From assembly GCA_002633005.1 (NCBI GenBank), contig NMRA01000266.1:251793-315477 (forward strand): a DNA stretch of 63,685 nucleotides. The letters are read 5' to 3'. The position numbers and the translations under genes were made by a program. Of this stretch, positions 47,279 to 58,724 are shown in pieces. Position 1 is the stretch's first letter, and each line of letters begins with the position of its first letter. Origin of the DNA: Phoronis australis (taxonomy: Eukaryota; Phoronida; Phoronidae). The notes beneath the pieces are model-generated. The model saw nothing but the letters and a program-made list of their open reading frames with translations. It was not told the DNA's origin and did not search any database.

Positions 47279-47603
47279 CTAAGTAGATAATAAATTCATG
47301 TCTCAATTTTCTTCAGACAGACAGGAAATAGTTGGGAGCCCGCATGGATGCCTCGGAATAGTATTATCATTCTTTAAGAAATCTAGTTCAGCTTTTTTAA
47401 ATGAAGCCATCAATTGATATTGTAAGCATTTTCAAAAACTTGCACCCTTCAGTTCTTACAAAGCAGCTAAGGCGAACAGAAATAGGTCTAAATAAGCAAA
47501 AGGGTTCTAGCGCTTTTTCGCGTCTCAATAGCATGGCCTGTCTGAGTAGAACGAGTTAAAACAAGAAAACTACAAAACATGTGCGAGAATACATCTGCTC
47601 TAC

Positions 47604-47773
47604 CTCGCGTCTGATAGCATTCGACCCAGGCTATCTTGGAGCAACTATCAGTGTCTAAATTCCATCTACTATGCTGGCACTTGTCCAGCGTGTTTTCGGT
47701 TCCTTTACAAGTCATGCGACGAACGCGAAAATCTCCACCGCCAGACTTTGTGTAGGCGTTTGTAGCTCCATTC
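47604..47773 (-). CDS. Receptor gene, SRCR domain 2, second half
   Basis: 170-nt exon, phase 2 in, 1 out; acceptor TGTTTTAG, donor GTAGAG. Encodes GATNAYTKSGGGDFRVRRM, TCKGTENTLDKCQ, SCSKIAWVEC: four of the six group A cysteines. Joined to 48193-48346 it gives GFA-NGATNAY with no gap. Two-exon coding and six cysteines are the hallmarks of group A SRCR. Confidence 0.88.
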
Positions 47774-48192
47774 CTAAAACATTTAACACAGTCCTTTACT
47801 ATACGATAGCATTCGTCCGATTTGTGAATGGTAGTTTAGTCCTCGGGATTTGATCAATATACTGAAAAGAGTAACGTCGAAATGCGACATTGCTTTAGCC
47901 CTACCCCGTCAACACCAACAAAGAAGTGTCTTAATTTTCTAACAATTTATCCCAACTGCAATTTTTACTGAACAGGGTGCTTTAATTTGTTTGTTTGGAA
48001 AAGGGATTCAGTACTCTTGATCAAGAAGAGATCCGGTTCAACGGAAGTGTACCCAGACAGTAAGAAATACAATAAGTAAACTTTCGTTTTGTAAAGATTT
48101 AATGTCCCACCAAAAGCCTTAATAGAAGATACAAGTTACGAAGACAAAGTGAAACGTAACGTGATTGGTTAAATTGGATAAAAAGAACTTGC

Positions 48193-48346
48193 GCGAATCC
48201 CATCTGTCGGCACACCACATTCGCCTCCTTCATAGACCATGCGTCCTCACCGCAGACTAAACCCCAGCCGCCGCGCCCTCTAACGTTGATTTCCACGCGC
48301 CCTTCGTAGCTGACCTGCCTGCCACGAAGGCGAATTGGTGTAGCAG
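48193..48346 (-). CDS. Receptor gene, SRCR domain 2, first half
   Basis: 154-nt exon, phase 1 in, 2 out; acceptor TTGTTTTAG. Encodes TPIRLRGRQVSYEGRVEI, WGLVCGEDAW, ANVVCRQMGF. The only downstream GT (48188) would give the wrong phase. A GC donor (GCAAGT from 48192) gives phase 2 and an uninterrupted domain, so a GC-AG intron is inferred. Confidence 0.85.
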
Positions 48347-48664
48347 CTAAAACAAAGCGGAATTTGGTGTGAGGCGTTTGCAATCTTATCTAAATTTTAT
48401 AATGCTGTGGTCAGTCAGTTTGAAGCGGGCGGCAGGGGCGCACCAACTTAGCAGACAATGAAGAGAATTGGCGAAAATCAAAAACAACTCATTGTAAACA
48501 GTTTTATAGTCATCGCCAAACCAACTAAGGTCAAAAATTCATCCCTTACCACAATAAACCCAAACTGCGTTTTTTGTCCGCAATATCCCTCCCAAGCCCG
48601 TTGCCACGGGGGGTTGGGGGGGGTGGGGTTCGATCGAACCCCCCCCCTCGCGGAAAAGGTCCAG

Positions 48665-48881
48665 CCCCAGCTTATCCGATACAGATAGGATCTAGATCTA
48701 GATAGACAACAGCAACAAAATTATTTCTATAAGTAGTAAGTTAGTAATAATTTTGAATTTGTTTCTGATTCAAAGCACTTCACGTAATCATCGGGCCATA
48801 TCCGGCCAACTTTTATCCGGCCATTTTGATCGATTGGTGAAGGCGATTAGGAGGCTTAATGTTAATCATCTGCATAGAACG
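48665..48881. repeat. Intronic duplicate, copy 1
   Basis: About 217 bp nearly identical to 53580-53796 (CCCCAGCTTATCCGATA to TCATCTGCAT). Contains GGATCTAGATCTAGATAGAC and the TATCCGGCCA word twice. Confidence 0.85.
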
Positions 48882-49429
48882 CGCGTGCTGGCTACAACAT
48901 AGGGTAACGAGGTAGTCTAGCAGTAAATATCTCTGTGTAGCTAAGCTATATGGCAACGAGAGATCTCACTAAAAGTTTTGCGATGTGAATGCCTTAAAAT
49001 CTGCCGGCAAACAAAACAAAGAGCATAGGTTTGTTATCTGCTGTTTTTGTGTATTTGCTAGCATAATACGGTAAAGGCATTTTCAGATTTTGAATTTTAA
49101 AGTGATCGTCAAATATGTTGTTTATCCAGTGTCCTCTTTGATTGTGCATTCGTGGAGTGGCATGCATGCGTGTGCACGTGTGTGCACTTCCATTCAATAT
49201 ACAGTCTTCCGTCGTCGCTCAAAACCAGACCTTTAACTACCGTGTTTTCTTGCTCTAAGAAAACCCCGACGACCACGTTCACATTATTAGGGAAAAGCAG
49301 GTCTAGACCTAACAAAAACGTTGGTCAATGAAGAAAGTCTTTTCTTGCCAATCATTGTCAATGGTGCACAACCTCATAGACTTCATACTAGCAACAAACT
49401 TGATGGAGAAGATTTCCAAGGTTACATGT

Positions 49430-50490
49430 CACTATTCCGAAGGTTTACTAATCTGTACATGTAGGTCCACTACTCAATCTGCAGGTTCACTACCACGAGT
49501 CCGAAGGTTCGCAACCTTCGCGGACAGCTCACTACTTCGAATGTCCACAAACACCGAAACCAGAGCTCCGAAATTCATTGCTCTGATTGACTGCTAGAGA
49601 GCTGGAACTGACATGATTAAAACATCCATTTAGCAACCACTTAAAGGGTTGCAAAAACAGGATAGTTCTAGAAACGTTGATTACGTTGTTTACAAAGACC
49701 AGTTCTACTCACTCTCAATCTTGAATCTAACTAACCTCTCACAAGCCACAGCATATGGGCGACCAACGGCGGTTTTTAATTTAAGAAGACTGAATGGGAC
49801 TCTCTGACTTCGTGAAGTCTGGCAGGGACACGGTAGCCTCCTAAGTACATTTAGTTTCGACCCGGCCGTGTGCGTCGTTCCGGTGGGTGAGCTTGAGGCC
49901 CAGCGGCCCAAACTTTTCAGTCGTGCTGTGAAATGATGCCGTCTTGACATGGATTTGATGAAATTATCTCATTTCATATTCTTTTAACAATACAAGTATG
50001 TACTCATTTTCCGTATCCGTAAGACATGCGGGCAATTTTGCATTAGTATGAAATCCAAACAAAGTGTTTTAGTACCCGGGCGTTGATTTGGATATAGGTA
50101 CACCTTTCAGTGCATCTAATAATCGATGCATCGTTTATTTTTGCATTTTGCATGTAAAAGAATAAAATTACCCAGGGGCGGATCCAGAGTATTCAATCAA
50201 GATTTTTGCCCGTCAGACATTTGCACCCCCAAACTGCCAAATGGAATGTGGAAGAATTTTAGGGGAGGGGGCATGATCTCCCCCNTCTCCCCCCCCCCCC
50301 CCGCCTCAAATCCGTTACTGTCAGTCCGAAACTTTATAGATTTTCATAATGGAGAACCTCCGAAGTAGCGAACCTTCAAAGAGGTGAACCTTCAAAGTAG
50401 CGAACCTTCAAAGTAGCGAACCTTCAAAGTAGTGAACCTTCGGAATAGTGAGCCTTAGGAGTAGTGAACCTTCGTAATAGTGGGCTGTTA
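49430..50490. mobile_element. Possible fold-back element with inverted minisatellite ends
   Basis: The right end (about 50357-50485) is a tandem array of a 16-bp unit (GAACCTTCAAAGTAGC and variants). The left end (about 49437-49550) carries degenerate units of the opposite sense (CACTATTCCGAAGGTT, CACTACCACGAGTCCGAAGG, CACTACTTCGAA). Inverted subterminal minisatellites suggest a fold-back or Helitron-like element inside the SRCR1-SRCR2 intron. The interior has an unassigned minus-strand open frame at 49705-49950 and one N at 50285. No target duplication was established. Confidence 0.4.
50285..50285. other. Single N
   Basis: One ambiguous base next to a long C run, probably a sequencing or assembly break. 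Confidence 0.9.
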
Positions 50491-50748
50491 CCATTTCCAG
50501 TGATGTAAGCAACACGCAAAACCATAACTAGATAAAAATTTTGCCTAGTCATTCTCTGACTACAGTATATATTTCCGTCCCAGTATGTAATGAGGAGTAA
50601 TCACTCATTAAGCACGCCTGATTTGAAAGTTTGGCAGGAGGTAATGCAAAAAAGTTCTGTTTCTTGACAACATTGCATCCGAATTTGAGTCCGGTCCTTC
50701 TTTCGAGCAACTGCATGCGCGCACCTAGGGAGCTTGGTTTCTTCGAAC

Positions 50749-50935
50749 GAGCCCCCTCCCCCCACTTGGCGAAGTCGGCAAAAAGGTCCTCCTCAGAGAA
50801 ATAAAGACTCCGGAAAAAGTTGAAAGCGAGACAGAATTCCGCACAATTCATGCAGTAGCTCTGAATGTAAGCTCCCAACTTTTCAGGCTCAGGCTGGGAG
50901 AGCGCATGCAACCGTCACGGCATCCTCGTTTCTGG
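50749..50935 (+). repeat. Dispersed repeat, family 'GGCGAAGT', copy 3
   Basis: C-rich start, then ACTTGGCGAAGTCGGCAAAA, TCCTCCTCAGAGAAATAAAG and ACTCCGGAAAAAG. Same word order as 1-120 and 10005-10262. Confidence 0.5.
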
Positions 50936-51413
50936 TATTACGAATTCCGTCTCAACTCTGGAACATAGAGCTGAGGGTCATTTTTGTGCATATCGATTGC
51001 CCTTCTCCGTAATTAAGCTGCGCCCATTGCTTTACCAAGAACTCTACAGTGTCGACGTTCGCAAAATATCAAAGGTCCACCGTTCTAGAAATTCGAATCA
51101 GCCCCCACGCAATGCTGGCTACGGGCCTGCCTTCAATAGTTAGAGCCATTTAAAATTGGTGACTTCTGGAGCAAATGTCGGACAGCGACGATTCGTCGAA
51201 AACTTGAAAAACATATCAAAGTCTGTCACCGGCTGATTTTACCAGAAAATAAAAGCTTCCCGGGACGTACGATCATCGCAACTTTGATATTTTCAACTTG
51301 ATGGAAATTAATCACAATCAGTGAGGTAAGCAAATTCATGGGATCGCTTTGAAAAAAACAAATAACCAGCTATGGTGCAGTTTTGATTCCCTGGATAGAT
51401 ATAACCGACTTAC

Positions 51414-51595
51414 TCTTCTGCGGATCGCAGACGACTCCGGCCGTTTGGAATGACTGGCACAACTTCGCTGTCTTAACTTCGTATTGACACTTATCGAGTG
51501 ACGCTTCTGAGCCATGGCAAGAGACCCTTGTCATACGAAAGACACCGCTGCCATTACCATAGTTTCCTCTGGTGACTGTTTCGTCAACTCTAAGA
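51414..51595 (-). CDS. Receptor gene, SRCR domain 1, second half
   Basis: 182-nt exon, phase 2 in, 1 out; acceptor TCTTCTACAG, donor GTAAGT. Encodes LRVDETVTRGNYGNGSGVF, VSCHGSEASLDKCQ, LCQSFQTAGVVC: the four C-terminal cysteines of a group A SRCR. Joins the 53821 end as GF-LRVDE in frame, and the next SRCR as K-T-AT in frame. Confidence 0.88.
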
Positions 51596-51700
51596 CTGTA
51601 GAAGACAAAGGCATCCAATTACACTTGGAATGAGAAAGTTCCTCAAAACACTTCGCACCAATGGGACGAGTTAATAGCAATGTATAAATGACCAGGAATC

Positions 51701-51841
51701 CGTTCAGTAATGCTAGGACCTCGCTAAAAAGCAAGACTTCGCGAGATAACGTGAGATATTGCCGTGCATTTTAAATGAGAACACGTGACTTTGACTAGGT
51801 TTTAGCTAGGTCCTAACGTAGGTCCTAGCGTCTACTGAACG
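51701..51841 (-). mobile_element. 141 bp MITE, copy 1
   Basis: Reverse-complement copy of 55997-56137, with exactly the same 141 bp length and few mismatches. Termini CGTTCAGTA...GCTAGGACCT are inverted. The inner block holds TAGTCAAAGTCACGTG. Intronic. Confidence 0.8.
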
Positions 51842-52605
51842 CACGCCATTTGCCGATTTGAGCAACTGAACAAAGAAAGTTTGATGATGGGAGTGTTTGA
51901 TCAAGTTGTAAGGTATTAAAGACATCGATGGTCTCTTAAGGTGTTCTTTTCTCACATGACCTGAAATGCGTTATGACACGACTGGTTATTAACACCGAGT
52001 ACGTGATTTTTGGATGTTACATGGATTAACACAAAGTAGTGCGACGTAGAAATCCATACGCCTTACATTGTGTCGTCTGCAAAACACTAAAACAACCAAA
52101 CGCGCGCCAACCAAACAAAGCCGGAATACAGAGAACGTGACAAGGTTATGATTGACAAATCGGGTGTTGCAACTGTTCGTATTCAAAGTCGGAAGGACAT
52201 GCAAACATCTTCTTAAACGGACCCATCTTTGGCGGTGACTTCAATATCCACGTTCATTCAAACGGAGAGGAACCCCAACTCAAAAAACGCAGTAAGACTG
52301 TCTAGTTGTGCTGTCTGAAAGTCAATTCAGTACTCACGCGCGGGGGAGCCCTGCCGACTTTTATTTAGAGCTATTTGTTAAGTTTTAATATTACAACTTC
52401 CAAGACTATTTATTAGATTCTAACTTGAATGTTATTTTGTTACGAAAGCTGAATATAATGTACAATTGTTAAGTTTAAAACAAAACTATTATCAATAAGT
52501 AACTGAGTTTAATTTACTATGCGCAAGCGTGTTTTTAGAAAGTTACGCCATGTTGTTGAAAGTTTTATACACGTCGAGTTTTTCTGGAAAAAGGTCGTTT
52601 TTACG

Positions 52606-52697
52606 CCACATATGAGACAACACGCAAGCATCGGGATTTTGACGAAATTTCCAAGAGGTTCTTCCCATGTCATAAACCACAGACGAGTGTAGGATTT
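52606..52697 (-). mobile_element. Partial copy of the 19557-19692 element
   Basis: Read on the minus strand: ATCCTACACTCGTCTGTGG, GACATGGGAAGAACCTCTTG, GTCAAAATCCCGA. Same order as at 19557, but truncated. Confidence 0.5.
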
Positions 52698-53380
52698 TCT
52701 ATCTATTCCTCTATCTATTCACAAAAGGTAATTATAGCAACGTGACTGTATGGTTTGATCGGTGTGAGGCAAAATTTTCCGAAAAGCGTCCGATGTATGA
52801 AGGGCCTATGAGACGGCCACCGTCTCTATTGCTAGTCGAGACGGCACTGCTGCCTCGCCATGGGAATGTTGCCATGAATTTGCTCTGTACAGTTGTAGGC
52901 GACATCTATTGGAAAGAACAGAGGTGATTACTGCGATAGCACGGCAGGAGTTCTAGTGGAAATGTTCTAGAAGGCGGTTAAGTAAGAAACATTAGTCTTC
53001 TTACACGTTACATGTTGGTCATATCAAGTGACATATCTAGCTAAATCTGGAAAGATCTCTGTCCCGAACCAGTGCTCGTAAAAGGGACGTTATGTTAATA
53101 ATGAAGACTGTTTAATCCACCGAACTATGAGGACAATCGATTGATTACAGACTTAGGTATAAGTCAAGTGATGTGATCAGCACATGGCTTGCAAGAAAAT
53201 TAATAATTTTTACTTAAACCATATACCAAAGCGATCAATTGCAACATCACAATGATATTTTGCGCTCCCACACTGGATCATGACAATTGTGTGTGTGCGG
53301 TGTGTGAGCGCACGTGCGCCCTCCAAGTGTAGATAAGAGGTCTCCTATCGAGTCTTGTTCGATTTTTGTAATCTACTGGT

Positions 53381-53440
53381 GGTCCCAATAGCTCAGTGGA
53401 CTAGACCGTCTACACGATTATCAGGGAAAGTCCTAAATTG
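53381..53440 (+). repeat. tRNA-like A-box fragment (possible SINE head)
   Basis: GGTCCCAATAGCTCAGTGGA followed by CTAGACCG matches a tRNA 5' half with a good A box. No B box or complete cloverleaf follows. Confidence 0.3.
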
Positions 53441-53482
53441 GTTTTGTAAAATCTAATTTGTCTTTTTTTTTTTGATGTCACG

Positions 53483-53483
53483 N
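53483..53483. other. Single N
   Basis: One N in a T-rich stretch about 100 bp from the start of the intronic duplicate at 53580. Confidence 0.9.
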
Positions 53484-53511
53484 TTACCCTGTGGTTTTTC
53501 CGCTTGATCCC

Positions 53512-53553
53512 AGACCGCCCCGAGTTGCTCCAGCATCCATCTCGGGGCGGTCT
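53512..53553. repeat. Perfect 13-bp hairpin
   Basis: AGACCGCCCCGAG and CTCGGGGCGGTCT pair perfectly around a 16-nt loop. No U-tract suggesting a terminator; probably an element end. Confidence 0.7.
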
Positions 53554-53579
53554 CTCACGAGAGTTTAGCGTTATGCAGC

Positions 53580-54008
<429 letters not shown>

Positions 54009-55996
54009 TTATGATGACGTAATAGAAGTCATGATAATATAATATTAATGAGACTTTCATATAGCAACGTGGCGACTGGTAACGTGGAACCGGATACCAA
54101 TGGCCTCTAGAGAAATATGAGGAGGCACTTGAAAACTTTTGTTTAAAACGCAATTTCCAGTGTTAAATTTACTCTTTGTAGCCTCTAGCCACTATATTTT
54201 TGTTGGGAGGTCCGCGATTTGTGGTATGGGGCGTCTATGCTCACTTAACCCTTATACTGCGCTAGGCGAGGTCAGTCAACATATCAGTTATCCCATACAG
54301 CGCGATGGATGGATTCAATCGACTGCGCGAAGCTGCAGCTGCGAGCAGTAGGTGAGTGCACCCCTCCACAGGACACTTGTGGTTTCCATTCAAAAATTGT
54401 GAAAGTCCCCTATCCTGTTTAGATATGTGTAAATACGCATTCCACAGTTCAAAGTTTCCCATACATTTCTCTGGTTTAAACCATGTGGCTGTGATAACTA
54501 GTTTGGGAGATGTTACCAGTTTTATGTAAGCCTATGTATAGACACGACTCATAGTTTCATTGTCGCTGGAGCCATACGTGAGATGATGAATGTGGATCAA
54601 TTTATTCTCAATATGGCTGTGATGAAGATGCACATATTACATAGCAATCTGTTTTCGTCGTTTTAATTGTGTAATTGTGCTCAGTAATGTTATCCATTGG
54701 TACCTCCGTTTTACTCCTTATGTTTTGGCACCGTTTTTCTGTTTTTATGTGATATCCTATGATATCCAGTCTCATTTGTTCCAATTTTAAATGGTATATC
54801 CCATTGTATCAGAATATTTGGGCGTTACGTCTTTCATATTAAGGAACCCTTGTCAGATGGGATCCTCTTTTGGATGGGTTGCCCAGGGCAATTGCAACTT
54901 TGCCCTCTATTATCCCGACACAGTCTACTATTCACTTGGTACATGTAAGTAGAAAGCATTTAAATTGGACATCGAAACCTCAAAAATAATATAAATGCAT
55001 GTATATGGCAGTACCTTGGGAGCACATTTTTCATTATGCAAAATTGTTTGAATACACGGAACTTGTCGTTGCTGACAGTTTTATTCCACCGTTCTTTTCG
55101 TATACATGTTCTTTTGCAGAACGGTAGGAAATTACATTTCAACGATGATTAAATTTTCACTGCTATACAGCTTGCTGTTGCAACGAACAATCAATAACTT
55201 TTGTAAAACGCAAAGTAGGAAAACTTGCAAAAATTAAGTAAACTTCGGTGTCTACACAGTGTTTTTTATCTACAGTTTCCCCCAATAATGACTCTCAGTC
55301 GCAGTGCTCACAGGCATACTCTCGTTGCTCCTTACGCCCAACGGTTCCCTGTATCTGTGTGTAACTGTCCCGATGTTCACCCAGCTCAAAACTCCTGGTG
55401 CCTCGTATAGATGCTAACTTGTCACGTGACTGTGTGTCATCCCAAGTTTTCTTTGTTTTGGAGAGTCACGCGTATCTTGTTAGTTTCTTAGTCGTCTACT
55501 AAATGACGTTGCAATAAATTAGTTTCCAGTTCGTCAATAGGCTTATACTGTGACCATTTTTGTGTTCGTGGTAAAAATACGTTTTAAACAGGTCATAGTG
55601 AATCTGATTCTTGAGGACACTAACATAAGAGTTACTCACAATTTCTAGCAAAAATCGTCCGATTCACTATTTTTGGAACTCCGCCGAAATAGAAACTCTT
55701 TCGACCTACCTGTAGTACAGTTTTCAAATTTTCGGCAATGATATTATATAGGAGAGCATGGGCTGAAAGTAAACCTAGTAAACATCTCTTAATATACTGC
55801 GTGAAAAGTTAAAATTTTCGGGTTAGTCCAGTGTTGCTAAAGTAGAGAATGCATGTACGAACAATACGTATTCAGGGGATGTTTACGGTATTCATGACTT
55901 TACATTCGCATTAAGTTCTTCAAATGAGTTCTTCATAATGCTATAAGAACTTCACCGTATAATGCAGTGTTCATATTTAGGAATAATCCTGGCGTG

Positions 55997-56137
55997 CGTT
56001 CAGTAGACGCTAGGACCTGCGCTGGGACCTAGCTAAAACCTAGTCAAAGTCACGTGCTCTCATTTAAAATACACGGCTATATCTCACGTAATCTCGCGAA
56101 GTCTTGCTTTTTAACGAGGTCCTAGCGCTACTGAACG
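55997..56137 (+). mobile_element. 141 bp MITE, copy 2
   Basis: CGTTCAGTAGACGCTAGGAC at the left and CGTTCAGTAGCGCTAGGACC on the opposite strand at the right. Inner words TCAAAGTCACGTGCTCTC and AATCTCGCGAAGTCTTGC are shared with copy 1. Non-autonomous, with no coding sequence. Older relatives near 5640 and 26120. Confidence 0.8.
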
Positions 56138-58101
56138 GGAGGCTGACCTTTTCGTAGTTTACTCTCTTGAATACTCCTTACATGTATATTCCTACTGCGC
56201 GTGTAATATCGGTGAGAATTTTGATCTTAGCACGGCGCGTTTTATTGTTATCCTGTTCAATAATATGTCTAGACATTTGAAGTGTTCTGTCGCTTTGTGG
56301 AATATGATTACACATGCACTCTCGTAGTGTTCTCAACAATAATAAGACACAGAATATCACTGGATGCAACATAAATTGTGTGAAATCTTATCATCAATAT
56401 CATTGCATTTTGGGCTTTTCTTTGTTCATTGTTTCAGTGATAGGTAAAGACAATTCAAGTGTTGTGTGGAAGCACATGGAATTGATTTCACCGTTACTTC
56501 TCTAGTGTTCTCAACACTATTGTGACTCTACCTTTTGACACAGCGCCACCTATACTGAAAAGTGGCCATATGGAAAAAAGATGATGAACGACACACTGAA
56601 TCCCGTGAGTGGGCGTCAATGAGTATGCCTTGGTCGGAAGAATACCGATCACATCACCACCACCACTTGCACCCGCCTTTATGCACTGCGCTTGTTTGGT
56701 CTTTTAAGACTTAAAAGTCGCTGGAGCAGGGTTCCTTTGATTTCGTTTACTTCGATTACTGCTGTTCTAATAAATTGCAACTTTTTAAGTTAAAGGTGGT
56801 CGCCATACTACGTATAACAGTGAACTGAAAGGGAGTTTCCCAGATTTCAACCAATGGGAGTGACTGAATGTTATGACGACAATTTCAATCCTTTAACCAA
56901 TGAGAAGCCATATTAAACAAAATTCACAGTGCTACCTTTGTAGCGCTGCGAAAGAGTGCATTGTGACCCACGGTCTCACTGGATGCGCCATAAATTTTGT
57001 GAAATTAAATGTGTGATACGTGCGAAAAATGGAAGATACTGGTTAGTCTTTTGTTCTCTTCTGTCTGAAGAGACACGGAGCGCTATGTGTGAAAAACCCG
57101 ATTTTCTTCAGTTCGTGTTTTGAAGTATTCAACCAATTGTTTGCGAGATACTGAATGACGTTCATCTAGTATACTCTACTCCAATAAGAAAACACAGTTT
57201 GGAACTTGACTTATTTCCCAGGATTTTGTAGGTTGAAGGTTGAGAGTGATCAAATAAGCGCTGTGTGGGACTTGACTCAAGCACCTACTTGTACATTAGA
57301 TAGTATTCTGGTCGTTACTAAAACACTGCATTTGTCTTATGTATAGTGTATTCATGGTATTGATGACTATCACAAGCTAAGGGCGTTTGTGTTCTTAGCC
57401 ACTCGAAACCATGAGGCTGTGCGACGTTTTCATATCTATGTCCTGCTTATTGTGGGATTCACTAAGTCAATTTATATTATTAATTAACCTCGATCGCTTT
57501 CGGAACAGAGTCACGACTGCACTAGCAGTTGAACATCTTGGAAGGATATAATGTGTATATATCCCATTCATTATTTGATCACGACAAGAAGCATTTATCC
57601 AACATGAACACACCTTACAGGGCTGACAATTGTCTGGTTCCTGACGCAACTAATTTTCATTGCGAACTAGCCCAGGGTCTCCGATCGAGAGGAGTTCGAA
57701 AGCTGCAAATAGTTTTCATTTTAAGCGATAAAGCACTGTCAATCACACGCAAGTAACATTTCAAACAAAAGGTGGCGCACATTTTACTCACGGTAGGATT
57801 TCGCTTTGGTGAGTGTTCGTTTCCAGTACGCCTTCGAAGCCTGGTCACAATATTGAAACCAGCATGTACACTTTGGTGACGTAGGGCATTTTGTTTAGGG
57901 TAGCCTTAAGTTCGACGTTTGCTGTATTGCGTGTGTGCGACCTTTTATCTCATCCTCAGGTTTTGTTTCACTGTAAACGAACTTCGGTATTGCTTCGCAG
58001 TAAGCACTCATCAAAAATCGTATGTGAAAAATTAATTCGGTATCATAAGAGGAAAAACAAGATCGGTCACAGTGGAGTGGTAGTCTAGGTGTTTATATAT
58101 T

Positions 58102-58200
58102 GTGGTGGCAGCGGTGGTGGTGGCGGCGGTAGTGATGGTGACGGCGGTGGCAGCGGTGGTGATACCGGTGAGGGTGGCGGTGGTACCGTGATGGTGATGT
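58102..58200. repeat. GGT/GGC trinucleotide-rich tract
   Basis: Imperfect GGTGGC, GATGGT and GGCGGT repeats. Open frames over it are low-complexity artefacts. Confidence 0.85.
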
Positions 58201-58706
58201 ACTGTGACTTTGCTTGTTTTATTATTGTAGTAATATTCATACGCGTGCATTAGCAGGCTCCTGAAGTGAGTCTGGAATCTTACCGTAAAAACCTCGTTAA
58301 TAAAAATCTTTACAGAGATGTTCCTAGATAACTTTGACTGCCACGCATTAGCTCATAAAACGAGACATTTTCAACCAACTACCTAAGGAACCAGTGGCAG
58401 TGTGGCAGGGAGGGGGGGCGGAGGTCATGAAAATGGCTTTAATGACTGGGATGCCAAAAATCGCTGTTTGGCGGTGCCAAATCCCAAAATTTACTGCTTC
58501 AAATTATACGTGTACATGTACAAGATATGAAGCTTATACTTTCATTGAGTTGGCTGTGAAGGCAAAGTTTTTATAGTGTTTCCCTTACATCACGGGGGGC
58601 GTTGTTTCATAGTTGGCTTAAGGCGGATTAGCGCGCGGGGAACATACAGAGAATCTATTTGTTCAGCAATCCGTTAATAAGCAATAATTATGCATTCTTG
58701 ACCTAC

Positions 58707-58724
58707 CTTCAGCTCCTGAAACGT
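58707..58724 (-). CDS. Receptor gene, 18-nt linker microexon
   Basis: Long pyrimidine tract and TATCCCAG before it, GTAGGT after it, phase 1-1, adding (D)VSGAE directly before SRCR1. The 5'-most exon that could be supported. The match of phase and splice sites is good, but 18 nt is short enough for chance. Confidence 0.55.

Noticed and set aside
49705-49950. 81-codon minus-strand frame inside the SRCR1-SRCR2 intron
   Set aside because: Considered as an extra receptor exon, but it has no SRCR, WSC or kringle pattern and lies within the candidate fold-back element.
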